NCBI GenBank assembly: GCA_019448385.1
Contig: JAGTXO010000012.1
Span: 942,422 to 1,006,421, forward strand
Source: Diacronema lutheri
Lineage: Eukaryota > Haptophyta > Pavlovophyceae > Pavlovales > Pavlovaceae
Length of the DNA stretch: 64,000 nt
Reading direction: 5' to 3'
Shown here: one piece after another, positions 51,247-62,981 of the stretch
Layout of the letters: every line of letters starts with the position of its first letter
Numbering within the stretch: position 1 is the first letter of the stretch
The notes under the pieces: generated by a model
Seen by the model: the letters and a program-made list of their open reading frames with translations, nothing else
What the model was told of the DNA's origin: nothing
Databases searched by the model: none
Program-made: the position numbers and the translations under genes

Positions 51247-51268
51247 TGTTACTGTGTAACAACCTGCA
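51146..51268 (-). repeat. Split direct repeat A1
   Basis: Outer 5' end of the retrotransposon. In element orientation it starts TGCAGGTTGTTACACAGTAA, contains the ORF1 start codon and ends ACTTTTCTTCGC. The same 123 bp form A2 at 43560-43682. Confidence 0.92.
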
Positions 51269-51299
51269 ATGTCGTCGATCCCCGTGCAAAACCTAATCC

Positions 51300-52138
51300 T
51301 TACCCGGCGTTGCCACCGCCAGCGACTAGGCGTTGCGCGCCAGCAAGGTCGCGCGCCTCGGCGCGCGTGAGGTACTCGTCGAGCGCGCTGCGCGCGGTGG
51401 CAAAGTAGCCGAGCAAATCGGCGCTGTCTGTGTCACCCGCGGGGAGCGCGGCCTGCTGCTCGAGGTACTCAAGCTCGCGCGCGGCGTTCTGCACGGCACC
51501 GATCACCTCGTTCCGCAGCAGATATTGCTCTGTCTGCGATGACTGGGGCGTCGTCCCGCCGAGGAGATAGACGTTCGCCCTCGCCTCGTCCTGGTAGTAT
51601 ATGTTGTCTGAGTAGAGCTGAGGGGCGGGTAGCGGCGAGAGGGCCGGCGGCTGAGCGCACGCGCGCGCGGTAGGGCCGGCGCGTGCGCGCGCGGTAGGGC
51701 CGGCGCGTGCGCGCGCGGTAGGGCCGGCGCGTGCGCGCGCGTGCGGCTTACGTTGAAGTCGCGCTTGAGCTGCTGTGTGCGCAGCTGCGGCGCGGCGAGG
51801 TCGGCGCGCACCGACGGCCATTTGCTCGGCTCGCGCGCGTCCGTGCTAAGCCGCTCGAGCCGCGCTTTGAGCTGCACGATTGGCACGAGCCGCTGCGCGC
51901 CGCCACGCCCGTCGTCAATGGGCGCGAGCTCGCCGTACTTTGCGTCCGCTGCCTCCTGCTCGAGCTTGCGCAGCTGTTCGAGCGGTTGCGAAGTGAGCCA
52001 GGAGGCGTGCGCGGCGGGCGGGAGCATCACGAACGCACCCGCCCGCCTCAGCATCGACCGCCTCGTCGCTGGCGAGGCCAGCGCGCCCGGCAGGCAGACC
52101 GCGAGCGCGGCCAGCGCACGACGCGCAGCGACGGCCAT
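51300..52138 (-). CDS. Probable thylakoid-lumen protein of unknown function
   Basis: Exons 52138-51752 and 51617-51300 (phase 0, donor GTAAGC, acceptor CCTCAG) give 234 aa. The leader is bipartite: a hydrophobic first part (RALAALAVCLPGALA), then RRSMLRRAGAFVMLPPAAHA-S, a twin-arginine-like stretch with an AxA cleavage site, as used for Tat import into the lumen. The mature part is helical: PLEQLRKLEQEAADAKYGE, LKARLERLSTD, VRADLAAPQLRTQQLKRDFN, then after the splice YSDNIYYQDEARANVYL and ELEYLEQQ. A four-helix PsbQ-like fold is conceivable but not demonstrated. The retrotransposon begins only 31 bp beyond its stop. Confidence 0.7.
51657..51740 (-). repeat. 24-bp minisatellite in the intron of the lumen-protein gene
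   Basis: Three or more copies of a 24-bp unit (GTGCGCGCGCGGTAGGGCC plus GGCGC) occupy most of the 134-bp intron. Confidence 0.8.
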
Positions 52139-52177
52139 GGGGCGATTGTCAGTCGACTGACCGTTGATCGAGAGGGG
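52139..52177. promoter_or_regulatory. 39-bp divergent promoter (lumen protein / kinesin)
   Basis: Opposing ATGs are separated by 39 bp containing GATTGTCAGTCGACTGACC; the CAGTCGACTG core is a 10-bp palindrome that could bind a dimeric factor. Function inferred only. Confidence 0.35.
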
Positions 52178-54409
52178 ATGGAGTCGGGCGGCTCGGCCGT
52201 CCGCGTGCTCGTGCGATGCCGGCCGCTGCTGCCGCGCGAGGCGAGCGGCGCGACGGCGACGCTACGCATTGATCGCACTGCGTCTACGATCGGCGTGGGC
52301 GTGCCGGGCTCGTCCAGCGAGACGCGCTTCCGCTTTGACGGCGTCGCCGACGTGACGTGCACGCAGGACGACGTGTACGAGCTCGGCGGCGTGGGCGAGC
52401 TGGTGGGCTCGACCGTGGGCGGGTACCACGCGACCATCTTTGCGTACGGGCAGACGGCGAGCGGTAAGACCTTCACGATGGAGGGCTTTGAGTACGGCCG
52501 CGACCGCTTGCACAAGCCGATCGCGAACTTGAGGACCGACCCGCGCCGGCTCGGCATCATCCCGCGCGCGCTCGACGAGCTCTTTTCGCGCGTGGCGGCG
52601 GACGCGCAGGCGGGCGGGCACGCGCGCGTGCGGCTAAGTTACTTCCAGCTCTACAAGGAGCAGATCTACGACTTGCTTTCGACGTCGACGCCCGTCGACC
52701 GCGCGCCGCACGCCGGCGGCGGAGGTGCCGGCCGGCCGCGGCGTGGGCTCCGGCTGCGCTGGGCGGCCGGCCGCGAGTTTTACGTGGAGAACTTGTCCGA
52801 GTACGAGGTGCATGACGTGGACGAGGCGCTCGAGCTCTTTCGCATCGGCGTCGCGCACAAGGCGATGGCCGAGACGCAGATGAACGCGGCGTCCTCGCGC
52901 TCGCACTGCGTCCTGTCGCTCTCGGTCGACTCGCTCGACGGCGCGCACGGCAGCGTGACGCACTCGGGCACGCTCTCGCTCGTCGACCTAGCGGGCTCGG
53001 AGCGGCAGCCCAAAGGCGTCGAGCGCTCCGCCAACCTCGTCGATTCGGTCGAGATCAACCGGTCCCTCTTTGCGCTGCGCAAGGTGATCGTCGCGCTGTC
53101 CGCAGGCGGCGCGCGTCAGCCCCACGTGCCCTACCGCGACTCAATCCTCACAAAGGTGCTCAAGGGGTCGCTTGGCGGCTCGGCACGCACGCTGATGATC
53201 GCGTGCATCTCTATCGCCGACGAGGCCTCTGAGGAGAGCGCCTCCACCCTCGCGTACGCCGCGCGCGCGCGCACGATCACAAACGTGCCCGTGCGCAACG
53301 CCGACCCGCGTCTGTCGGAGCTCGCGCTGCTGCGCGCGCAGTGCGCCGACCTGCGCGCGGAGGTCGCGCGCCTCACGCGCCTCCTCGCCGAGGGCTTGGC
53401 GCCGGCCGCCGAAACGCGCGCGCCCAGCGCCGACGACGCCACGTCCGTGCGCCCAGCGGCGCCGCCCATCACGACGCGCGCGGGCAGCGACGGCGGGGGC
53501 GGGGGCAGCGGCGGCGATGGGCTCACGCCGCGCTGGCGCATCGCCGGCGACGCCCGCGCGGCCAACGGCGCCGGCGCGGCGCGTGGGTCAGCGGGCGCGA
53601 ATGGCGGCACCGTCGACGCCGCCGCGCACCGCCGTCTGGGCGAGCGCTTCGTCGAGAGCGTCGGCGCGCTCAGGACGGCGTTGCTCTCGCAGGCGGCGCT
53701 GCGCGAGTCGAACGACCTCCTCGCGCACCAGCGCGCGCGCACCGAGCGTGCGCACGCGGAGCTGATGGCGGACAACACGGCGCTCGCCGACCGAGTGCGT
53801 ATGCTTGAGGCCGTCGCGCTGATGGAGGCATACCCGCTTGAGGCATACCCGGACGGGCGCTGCCTCGCCCCACGCGCGAGCAGCGGCTCTGTTGACGGCG
53901 AGGCCGGATCGGCTGAGCAGATGCTGCTGCCGATGCTCAAGCGCGCGGTGCAGGAGGCCATCGTCCTGCGCGCCGAGAACGAGCAGCTGCGCGACGCGCT
54001 CAGCGCCACGCCGTCGCTCGCCGCGCCGGCGCCCGCCGCGCCGGGCGGCGGCGGGCGCACGAGCGCGTGCGCGCGCACGGCGAGCGCCGGCACGGCAGCC
54101 AGCGCGGGCGCCGGCCGCCCGTCCGTCCACCGGCTGAGCAGCGCCGGCAGGCTCGTGCCCCAGCACGCCCTCCTCCACGGCTCCGAGCAGCTGGCGATGG
54201 CGCCCGACGAGCGCGGCCTCGACGCGCTCGCTGCCGCAGATGCGCAGCGCGCGACGCGCTCGCCAAGGCCGCCCTCAGCCGCACGCGATGCCCATGTGCC
54301 GGTGCCGGGCGACACGTTTGCCAACCTCGAGCAGCTCGCTGTCCTTCTGCGCCAACGCGCGGACTTGTCACGCCACACGCAGCTGATCGCCGCGCTCTCG
54401 AAGCGCTGA
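52178..54409 (+). CDS. Kinesin with N-terminal motor domain
   Basis: Single exon, 743 aa. The motor domain spans about residues 8-375: VRVLVRCRPLL, P-loop GQTASGKTFTM, FQLYKEQIYDLL, switch I NAASSRSH, switch II DLAGSE, HVPYRDSILTKVLKGSLGG and TLAYAARARTI. RLRWAAGREFYVENLSEYEV resembles the KIF12-type motor, so that subfamily is the best guess. Behind the motor are a short coiled coil (LSELALLRAQCADLRAEVARLTRLL), a second one around residues 490-545, and a disordered C-terminus. It would move along microtubules towards plus ends; the cargo is unknown. Confidence 0.92.
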   Translation: MESGGSAVRVLVRCRPLLPREASGATATLRIDRTASTIGVGVPGSSSETRFRFDGVADVTCTQDDVYELGGVGELVGSTVGGYHATIFAYGQTASGKTFTMEGFEYGRDRLHKPIANLRTDPRRLGIIPRALDELFSRVAADAQAGGHARVRLSYFQLYKEQIYDLLSTSTPVDRAPHAGGGGAGRPRRGLRLRWAAGREFYVENLSEYEVHDVDEALELFRIGVAHKAMAETQMNAASSRSHCVLSLSVDSLDGAHGSVTHSGTLSLVDLAGSERQPKGVERSANLVDSVEINRSLFALRKVIVALSAGGARQPHVPYRDSILTKVLKGSLGGSARTLMIACISIADEASEESASTLAYAARARTITNVPVRNADPRLSELALLRAQCADLRAEVARLTRLLAEGLAPAAETRAPSADDATSVRPAAPPITTRAGSDGGGGGSGGDGLTPRWRIAGDARAANGAGAARGSAGANGGTVDAAAHRRLGERFVESVGALRTALLSQAALRESNDLLAHQRARTERAHAELMADNTALADRVRMLEAVALMEAYPLEAYPDGRCLAPRASSGSVDGEAGSAEQMLLPMLKRAVQEAIVLRAENEQLRDALSATPSLAAPAPAAPGGGGRTSACARTASAGTAASAGAGRPSVHRLSSAGRLVPQHALLHGSEQLAMAPDERGLDALAAADAQRATRSPRPPSAARDAHVPVPGDTFANLEQLAVLLRQRADLSRHTQLIAALSKR

Positions 54410-54427
54410 GAACTTAAATCGGCCGCC

Positions 54428-54463
54428 TCCCCCCCCCCCCCCCCCCCCCTCCCCCCCCCCCCA
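54428..54463 (+). repeat. Poly-C tract between convergent stops
   Basis: A run of about 35 C with a single T lies between the kinesin stop and the NDR kinase stop. Its length is uncertain. Confidence 0.8.
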
Positions 54464-54474
54464 AGGAATGACGC

Positions 54475-57090
<2,616 letters not shown>

Positions 57091-57191
57091 GAGATAGATG
57101 GGAGAGAGGGGGCTGCCATGCTGCACATCTTCCTCCGAACCGGGAAAGGCTCGCCTCTGGGAAGGGAGGGAGGAGAAGAGTGCCGACGACC

Positions 57192-58631
57192 ATGGTGCAG
57201 GGCGTGGCGATCGAGGACGGTTGCATCGTCGACACCGACCCGGCGACGGGCGAAGTGATTGCCCGGGTGCGCTGCACGCCGACCAGCGAGGTGCCCGCCA
57301 TGGTTGCGCGCGCGCGCGCGGCGCAGCCCGCCTGGGCGGCGACGCCGCTCGCCGAGCGCGTGTCGATGCTCAAGGGCGCATGCGCGTCTCTCGCCGACCG
57401 CCGCGACGAGCTGGTTGAGACGATTGTCAGGGAGATGGGTAAGGTGCGCGCCGAGGCGGAGGAGGAGGTGTCCGGCGCCATCGGCCGCGCCACCTACGTC
57501 GAGCAGATTGGCGCCGCGAACGCGCCGCGCCAGATTGATAATGGCCTCGTCGTGCGCGACGCGCACGGCGTCGTCGTCGTGTGCTCGCCGTGGAACTTCC
57601 CGGCCGACGAGCCGCTCCTCCTCTGCCTGCCCGCGCTCTGCGCCGGCAACGCCGTCATCCTCAAGCCGTCCGAGGTCGTGCCGCTCGTCGGCGCCATCGT
57701 CGGCGACGCGCTGCGGCGCGCGCTGCCCGAGGGCGTGCTCCAGCTCGCGCAGGGCGACGGCGCGGTGGGCGCGGCGCTCGTGCAGGCGGACGTGCAGATG
57801 GTCGCGATGACGGGTTCATCGGCGACGGGCAAGAAGATCATGGCGGCGTGCGCGCCCGGCCTCAAGCGGCTCGTGCTCGAGCTCGGCGGCAAGGACCCGA
57901 TGATCTGCTTCGCCGACGCCGACCTGGAGCGCGCGGCCGACGACGCGGTCGCGTTCTCGCTTTTCAACTGCGGGCAGGTGTGCTGCTCGGTGGAGCGCGT
58001 GTACGTGGCCGAGGCCATCAAATCGCAGTTCGAGGCGCTCTGCGCGCTCAAGGCCGCCGCCTTCACCGCGGGTAGCGGCTTTGATGCGGACGTACGGATC
58101 GGGCCAATGGTTTCGGCAATGCAGCGCGACGCGGTCGCGGCGCAGCTCGACGAGGCGGTCAAGGCCGGCGCGCGCGTGCTCGCCCAGGCACCCGTCAAAC
58201 CTGGCGCGCCGCCCGGCGCCACCTACTTTCCCGCGACCGTGCTCACCGACGTGCCCGAGGAGTGCGCGATCCACCGCGCCGAGACCTTTGGCCCGCTTGT
58301 CGTCATCTCGCCCTTTGACGGCTCGGAAGCGAGCGCGGCGCGCCTCGCCAACGACTCGGAGTACGGCCTTGCCGCCTACGTGTACACGCGCGACCTTGGC
58401 AAAGCGGCGCGCGTTGCGTGCAAGATCCGCGCGGGCCAGGTGGGCATCAACAACTGGTCGCTCGCAAAGGCGCCGACGCGCTGCCCGTGGGTGGGCGCCA
58501 AGGGCTCGGGCTTCGGGTACCACTCGGGTGACGATGGCTGGCGCCAGTTCTCGGTGCCAAAGTCGCTCATCTTTGATGACGCGTCGCTCGTGCCGACCGA
58601 GATCGACGGCACGGCGGTAGTGCGCGACTGA
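57192..58631 (+). CDS. Aldehyde dehydrogenase (succinate-semialdehyde type)
   Basis: Single exon, 479 aa from ATG 57192. Signatures: VVVVCSPWNFPADEPLLLCLPAL, NAVILKPSEVVPL, NAD-site GSSATGKKI, catalytic Glu in LELGGKDPM and catalytic Cys in FNCGQVCCSVERVYV, then EETFGPL-type RAETFGPLVVISPF and GQVGINNW. The overall length and the short GPSATG-like region match bacterial-type succinate-semialdehyde or related NAD(P)+ dehydrogenases; the exact aldehyde is not determined. No targeting peptide is obvious. The start is 101 bp from the divergent IQ gene. Confidence 0.9.
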   Translation: MVQGVAIEDGCIVDTDPATGEVIARVRCTPTSEVPAMVARARAAQPAWAATPLAERVSMLKGACASLADRRDELVETIVREMGKVRAEAEEEVSGAIGRATYVEQIGAANAPRQIDNGLVVRDAHGVVVVCSPWNFPADEPLLLCLPALCAGNAVILKPSEVVPLVGAIVGDALRRALPEGVLQLAQGDGAVGAALVQADVQMVAMTGSSATGKKIMAACAPGLKRLVLELGGKDPMICFADADLERAADDAVAFSLFNCGQVCCSVERVYVAEAIKSQFEALCALKAAAFTAGSGFDADVRIGPMVSAMQRDAVAAQLDEAVKAGARVLAQAPVKPGAPPGATYFPATVLTDVPEECAIHRAETFGPLVVISPFDGSEASAARLANDSEYGLAAYVYTRDLGKAARVACKIRAGQVGINNWSLAKAPTRCPWVGAKGSGFGYHSGDDGWRQFSVPKSLIFDDASLVPTEIDGTAVVRD

Positions 58632-58729
58632 GCCTCGCACTCGCAGCTCGCGCGGAGGCGGCCGCTGCTGCAGCCCGTAACGGCGCTGAAAACGGTCCGA
58701 AACACGACGACGGGAGGAGAGGGGGAGGG

Positions 58730-61700
58730 CTAAAACGGCGCCAAACTGACGCGCTTCCAATTATCATTGTGTATGCACACGTAGATGAAGCTGCTGTCCC
58801 ACCGCAGCGTGCCCTGCGCGCCACGTTCGCGCGCCCGCGGCGTTGGCGTGCAGGCGGAGCGCCCGTGAGCGGCGCGTTGCGCGCACGCGCGCGCGCGCGC
58901 ATGGCCGCACCGGCGCCTGGGCCATGGCGCGCACCTTTTCGCACGCTTCGCTCGCATTTGCGGGCGCGGGCGGGTTGGCGTCGGTTGCGGGACTGCTGAG
59001 CACGAGGTCGCCGCCCACCCATACGCCTCCTCGCACGAACATGCCGTCGTCCACCTGCAGATCGCCCGTCACCGTGAGCGAGCCGCCACCCGACACAGCG
59101 CCGTCGATCATGAGCACGGGCGTCGAGTTGCGCCAGTTGCCGCTCGCGTGTGCGTACATGGGCATGTCGCCAAAGAGCACGGCCGATCCCTCGGGCGCGC
59201 TGAAGTTGTGCCCAATGTCCACCTCGATGCCGCCCGCGCTCACGCGGCCGACCGTCACATTTGCAACCTGGAAGTCGACGCTCGACGCGTCGGTGCCGAG
59301 CGTGAGGTTGGACGCGAGCGCCGTGACGCTCGGCGAGACGATGCCGTCGCGCACCTCGAGGCTGCCGTTGACGAAGACGCCCGAGCTCGTCACCATCAGG
59401 ATCTCGTTGCCAAGCACCTGCCGCACAGTGGCGTAGGCGCGTGCTCGCCGCGCCTCGTCGAGTGAGGTGAGGCGAGGTGTGCGCGGTGCGGTGCCTCGTC
59501 GAGTGAGGTGAGGCGAGGTGTGCGCGGTGCGGTGCCTCGTCGAGTGAGGTGAGACGAGGTGTGCGCGGTGCGGTGCCTCGTCGAGTGAGGTGTGGCGAGG
59601 TGTGCGCGGTGCGGTGCCTCGTCGAGTGAGGTGTGGCGAGGTGTGCGCGGTGCGGTGCCTCGTCGAGTGAGGTGAGGCGAGGTGTGCGCGGTGCGGTGCC
59701 TCGTCGAGTGAGGTGAGACGAGGTGTGCGCGGTGCGGTGCCTCGTCGAGTGAGGTGAGGCGAGGTGTGCGCGGTGCGGTGCCTCGTCGAGTGAGGTGAGG
59801 CGAGGTGTGCGCGGTGCGGTGCCTCGTCGAGTGAGGTGAGACGAGGTGTGCGCGGTGCGGTGCCTCGTCGAGTGAGGTGAGGCGAGGTGTGCGCGGTGCG
59901 GTGCCTCGTCGAGTGAGGTGAGACGAGGTGTGCGCGGTGCGGTGCCTCGTCGAGTGAGGTGAGGCGAGGTGTGCGCGGTGCGGTGCCTCGTCGAGTGAGG
60001 TGAGGCGAGGTGTGCGCGGTGCGGTGCCTCGTCGAGTGAGGTGAGGCGAGGTGTGCGCGGTGCGGTGCCTCGTCGAGTGAGGTGAGACGAGGTGTGCGCG
60101 GTGCGGTGCCTCGTCGAGTGAGGTGTGGCGAGGTGTGCGCGGTGCGGTGCGGTGCGGTACAGTGCAGCGCACCTTAATCTTGACGCCGGTGTAGTAGTTG
60201 CTCTCGAGCTTGAGCGGGTGGTACTGGTCGGAGACGATGTTGTTGCCCGTGAAGACGGCGTCATGCCGCATCCCAATCCCGCCGTCCACATCGACGCGGC
60301 CGAGCACGTCGACGCGGCCGGCCTGCGCGGCACGGCGCCGGGCGTGGCGTCGCCACGCGCGCGCGCGCGGCGTCAGCGCGGTCGGCGCACGGCAGCGCGC
60401 GTTGGGCGCCGCGTCGCCCTGGGTGGCGCGCGCATGCGCGCACGACGGCGAGGAGCTGGTCAACGTCTACGCGCGCGCCGAAGCGCGCGCGCGTGCCAAC
60501 GACGAGCTCGGCGGGCGTGAGCGTGACGATGCCCTCGCTGCCGCCCACGTTGAACGCAAGCGCGGACGCAGCGTCGCCCGTCGAGCCGGCGGTCACGTTG
60601 AGCGCAGAGCCGGCAGCCCTCAGCTCCGGCGTGACCAACGCGCCGTCCGCGTGCAGCTCGCCGCGCACCGTGATGCGGCCGCCCTCAAAGCGCGCGACCG
60701 GGCTGTCGCTCTGGTTGACGAACACATCGAGCGCGCTCGCCGAGCTCGCGATCGACGGCAGCGCACAGCGCGCGCCGTTGGCGCACAACGTGAGCGCGGG
60801 CCCGTCCAAAACGGCGCCAGCCTGCAGCCGCAGCTCGCCCGGCTCGAGCAGGGTGCCGGCCGAAACGGTGAGCAGCTCGTGCTGCAGCGACGTGCTGCTC
60901 TCAAGCGCCTCGTCCGCGTGGCTCACCGCCAGCCTGGAGCGCGCCTGCACCGTCGAGGTCGCAAACATGTGCATAGCGCTCAGCTCGCCCGACGCAGCGT
61001 CGGCGAGGATGTGGTCGCCGACGCTCACCGTCTGCAGCTCGGTCGACACGAAGAACACGCCGCCCTTGTCGCCGACGAGGATCTGCCCGTCGGTCGCGCT
61101 TGTCGCCTGCAGCGTGATGCTGCCCAGGCTGAGCATCTGCGCGCTGGTAGGGTCGAACTGCAGCGTGCGCAGCGCGAGAATCCGGCTCTCGTTCGGCACG
61201 ATGATGATGCCCAATCCCCCGCCGACGTCGCCGCTCAGCAGCAGCTGCGAGTCCGACGTGATCCTCCGGACGCGCCGCAGCGTGAGCGCGTCTATTGCGT
61301 TGGACGGCTCGACCGCGCCGACCGCGAGCGTGTTTGCTGGCACGTTGAACGCCGGCGCGTCCGAGTACCGCGCGCTGAACGCCGCGTCGAAGGTGACACT
61401 CAGGGCCGTGCTGCTGCCAGCCGCGCCAATCGCAAGCGCCGCGCCCGCGCGCGAGATGACCAAGTCGGCCGGCGCGCCGCGCAGCCTGATGATGCCCACG
61501 TCGAGCGCCGCCGCGGTCGCGACACCTGTAGTGCCCTCGACGGCGAATGCGCCACCCACGCGCAGCGCGCTGAGCGTGGCGCCGGTGGCAAAGAGATCGC
61601 CCGTGCTCGTCACGATGGCCGCGAGCGGGCCAAAGCGGACGAGCCCCCCCGCCGTGTCGACGCGCAGCACGCCGGCGCGGCCGACGGTGAGCATACCGGA

Positions 61701-62454
61701 AGCGCCGTCCACGTTGAGCACGTCGTCGCCAACAACGAGCGTCGGGGTCGTGACGCTCGATGCGAATTGCGCGTTCCCGTCCCGCGTGAAGTGGGCCACG
61801 TCCATGGCCGCGCCGTCCGCGCCCGCTGTCAGCGTGAGGCGCTGTGCGCCGCCCGCGTCCGCGGTGCCCTCGAGGACGAACGGGAAGCCGTTGTCAAAGA
61901 AGGTGAGCTGCTGCATCACGGCCTGCTGCGCCGAGACGAAGCCAAAGCTGCGCACTTCGCCCAAGATCGCCGCGTCCGTCGCAATCGCGACGACACTGCT
62001 TTGGCTGCCGCCGATAACGCCGCCGCCCGCGTCGAGCCCGGCGACCGACACGCTGTAAACGGTCGACGAGTCGAGCCCGGTTACGAGGACCGCGAGCGAC
62101 GACGCGCCCGCGACGTCGAGCGTCACGGCCGCCTGCGTCGCCGGCGGCCGCGGCGCGCGCGCGCGAAGGGAGCACGTGGGCGCGGCGTGCGCGCAGCGCG
62201 CGTGCGCGCGCGCGCGCGGCGGCGGAGCGCCACACCTCGCCCGGGGCCGCGTAGGACACGCGGAAGCCGACGGCGCCCGTACCCGCGCACTGCGCGGCCG
62301 TGGGCAACGACGTCGGATCGAGGCCATCCCACGCGAGGGCAATGAGGCTCGGTCCCGTGTTCTGCGCGTACGGCGTGCAGACCTGCGCCGCCCACGCGCC
62401 TCCCGCCGCGGCTACAAGGGCGAGCGCGACGCCATGCCGCCGGGCGATCCCCAT
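58730..62454 (-). CDS. Secreted FN3-containing surface protein next to the telomere
   Basis: Exons 62454-62236, 62132-60444, 60322-60173, 59417-58935 and 58813-58730, all phase 0, give 874 aa. Signal peptide (MGIARRHGVALALVAAAGGAWA-A); a fibronectin-III-like domain (LIALAWDGLD...FRVSYAAPGE-AAVTLD...LVTGLDSSTVYSVSVAGLD) split by intron 1; then several hundred residues of short beta-rich units of the type DVLNVDGASGMLTVGRAGVLRVD, like phage tail or S-layer fibres; and a C-terminal module EACEK-GTLRWDSSFIYVC...WKRVSL, matching a C..G-LRWD..VC...W pattern I associate with algal surface proteins. Intron 3 (59418-60172) is filled by a 41-bp minisatellite. The start codon is only about 530 bp from the telomere. 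Likely an extracellular structural or adhesive protein. Confidence 0.75.
59453..60150. repeat. 41-bp minisatellite (about 17 copies) in an intron
   Basis: Tandem units of 41 bp starting CCTCGTCGAGTGAGGTGAGG and continuing CGAGGTGTGCGCGGTGCGGTG. Copies vary mainly at GAGGC/GAGAC/GTGGC. Because 41 is not a multiple of three, the minus strand stays open while cycling through frames, which produces spurious ORFs of 355 and 588 codons. It sits wholly within intron 3 of the FN3 gene. Confidence 0.93.
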
Positions 62455-62981
62455 GGCCCCTCCCAACCCCTCCTTTTTTTCCTCGCCGTTATCAACGGAC
62501 CGCGGTATGTTGTGTTGTGAACTCCCGTCCGATCAGGCGGGGAGCACGACGCTCAGCGAAGCTGCGGCGGCGTGGGGGGCGGCGATCAGCGGGTGGGCTG
62601 ATATAGACGAGGCTGGAGCGGACGACGCCATGGCCACCGGCGTCGACGAGCCGTCGCGGGCGTCCGTGATCCGAACGGCGGTTGAAGCGCTGCCGCTGCC
62701 AACACTGGCGCCGGCAGCTCTGCGGACGGAGGCGCGGGCGCGAGCGCCACTGCCGTGCCCGCCGCCGACGCCGTCGTCGCCACCGCCGCCGTCGCCGCCG
62801 CCGCCGCCGTGATCGTCGCTGTCGCGTCGCCGTCGCCGTCGCCGTCGTCGCCACCGTCGCCGTCGCCGTCAGCGTCGCCGTTTCCATCGCCGTCGCCGTC
62901 GGCGCCCTCACAGTCATAGCCGTCGCCGTCACCGTCACCCTCGTCTTCGCAGTCGTCGCCCTCGCCGTGCACTAAAAATTT
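62455..62981. other. Subtelomeric spacer with trinucleotide microsatellite
   Basis: About 530 bp between the FN3 gene start and the telomere. The first part probably contains that gene's promoter; 62760-62970 is a degenerate (GTC/GCC)n microsatellite, ending in the AT-rich junction ACTAAAAATTTGGG. An Asp/Gly-rich minus-strand frame over the microsatellite is not taken as a gene. Confidence 0.6.

Larger units (their letters stand above)
43373..51268 (-). mobile_element. Complete tyrosine-recombinase retrotransposon (DIRS order, Ngaro/PAT-like)
   Basis: A 7.9-kb element on the minus strand. Order: repeat A1 (51146-51268), ORF1 (51246-48841), ORF2 with RT, RNase H and tyrosine recombinase (48613-44624), a tandem-repeat 3' region, then B1 (43681-43843), A2 (43560-43682) and B2 (43373-43535). 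A1/A2 (123 bp) and B1/B2 (163 bp) look identical to each other. This A1-ORFs-B1-A2-B2 split-direct-repeat plan is known from PAT, Kangaroo and Ngaro elements, which insert via a circular intermediate and a recombinase instead of an integrase. Identical repeats and open frames suggest recent insertion. There is no classical LTR. It lies between the promoter of the CFAP161-DLH gene and the 3' end of the lumen-protein gene. Confidence 0.93.

Noticed and set aside
59453-60150. Possible CRISPR-like array
   Set aside because: Repeats are head-to-tail with no unique spacers and lie in an intron of a eukaryotic gene.
58567-60463. Long minus-strand frames with a repeating SLDEAPHRAHLA peptide
   Set aside because: The 41-bp period is not a multiple of three, so the peptide just cycles through frames of the minisatellite; flanking exons splice around it with matching phase.
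62586-62972. Asp/Gly-rich minus-strand gene next to the telomere
   Set aside because: It is a translation of the trinucleotide microsatellite with no non-repetitive coding part.
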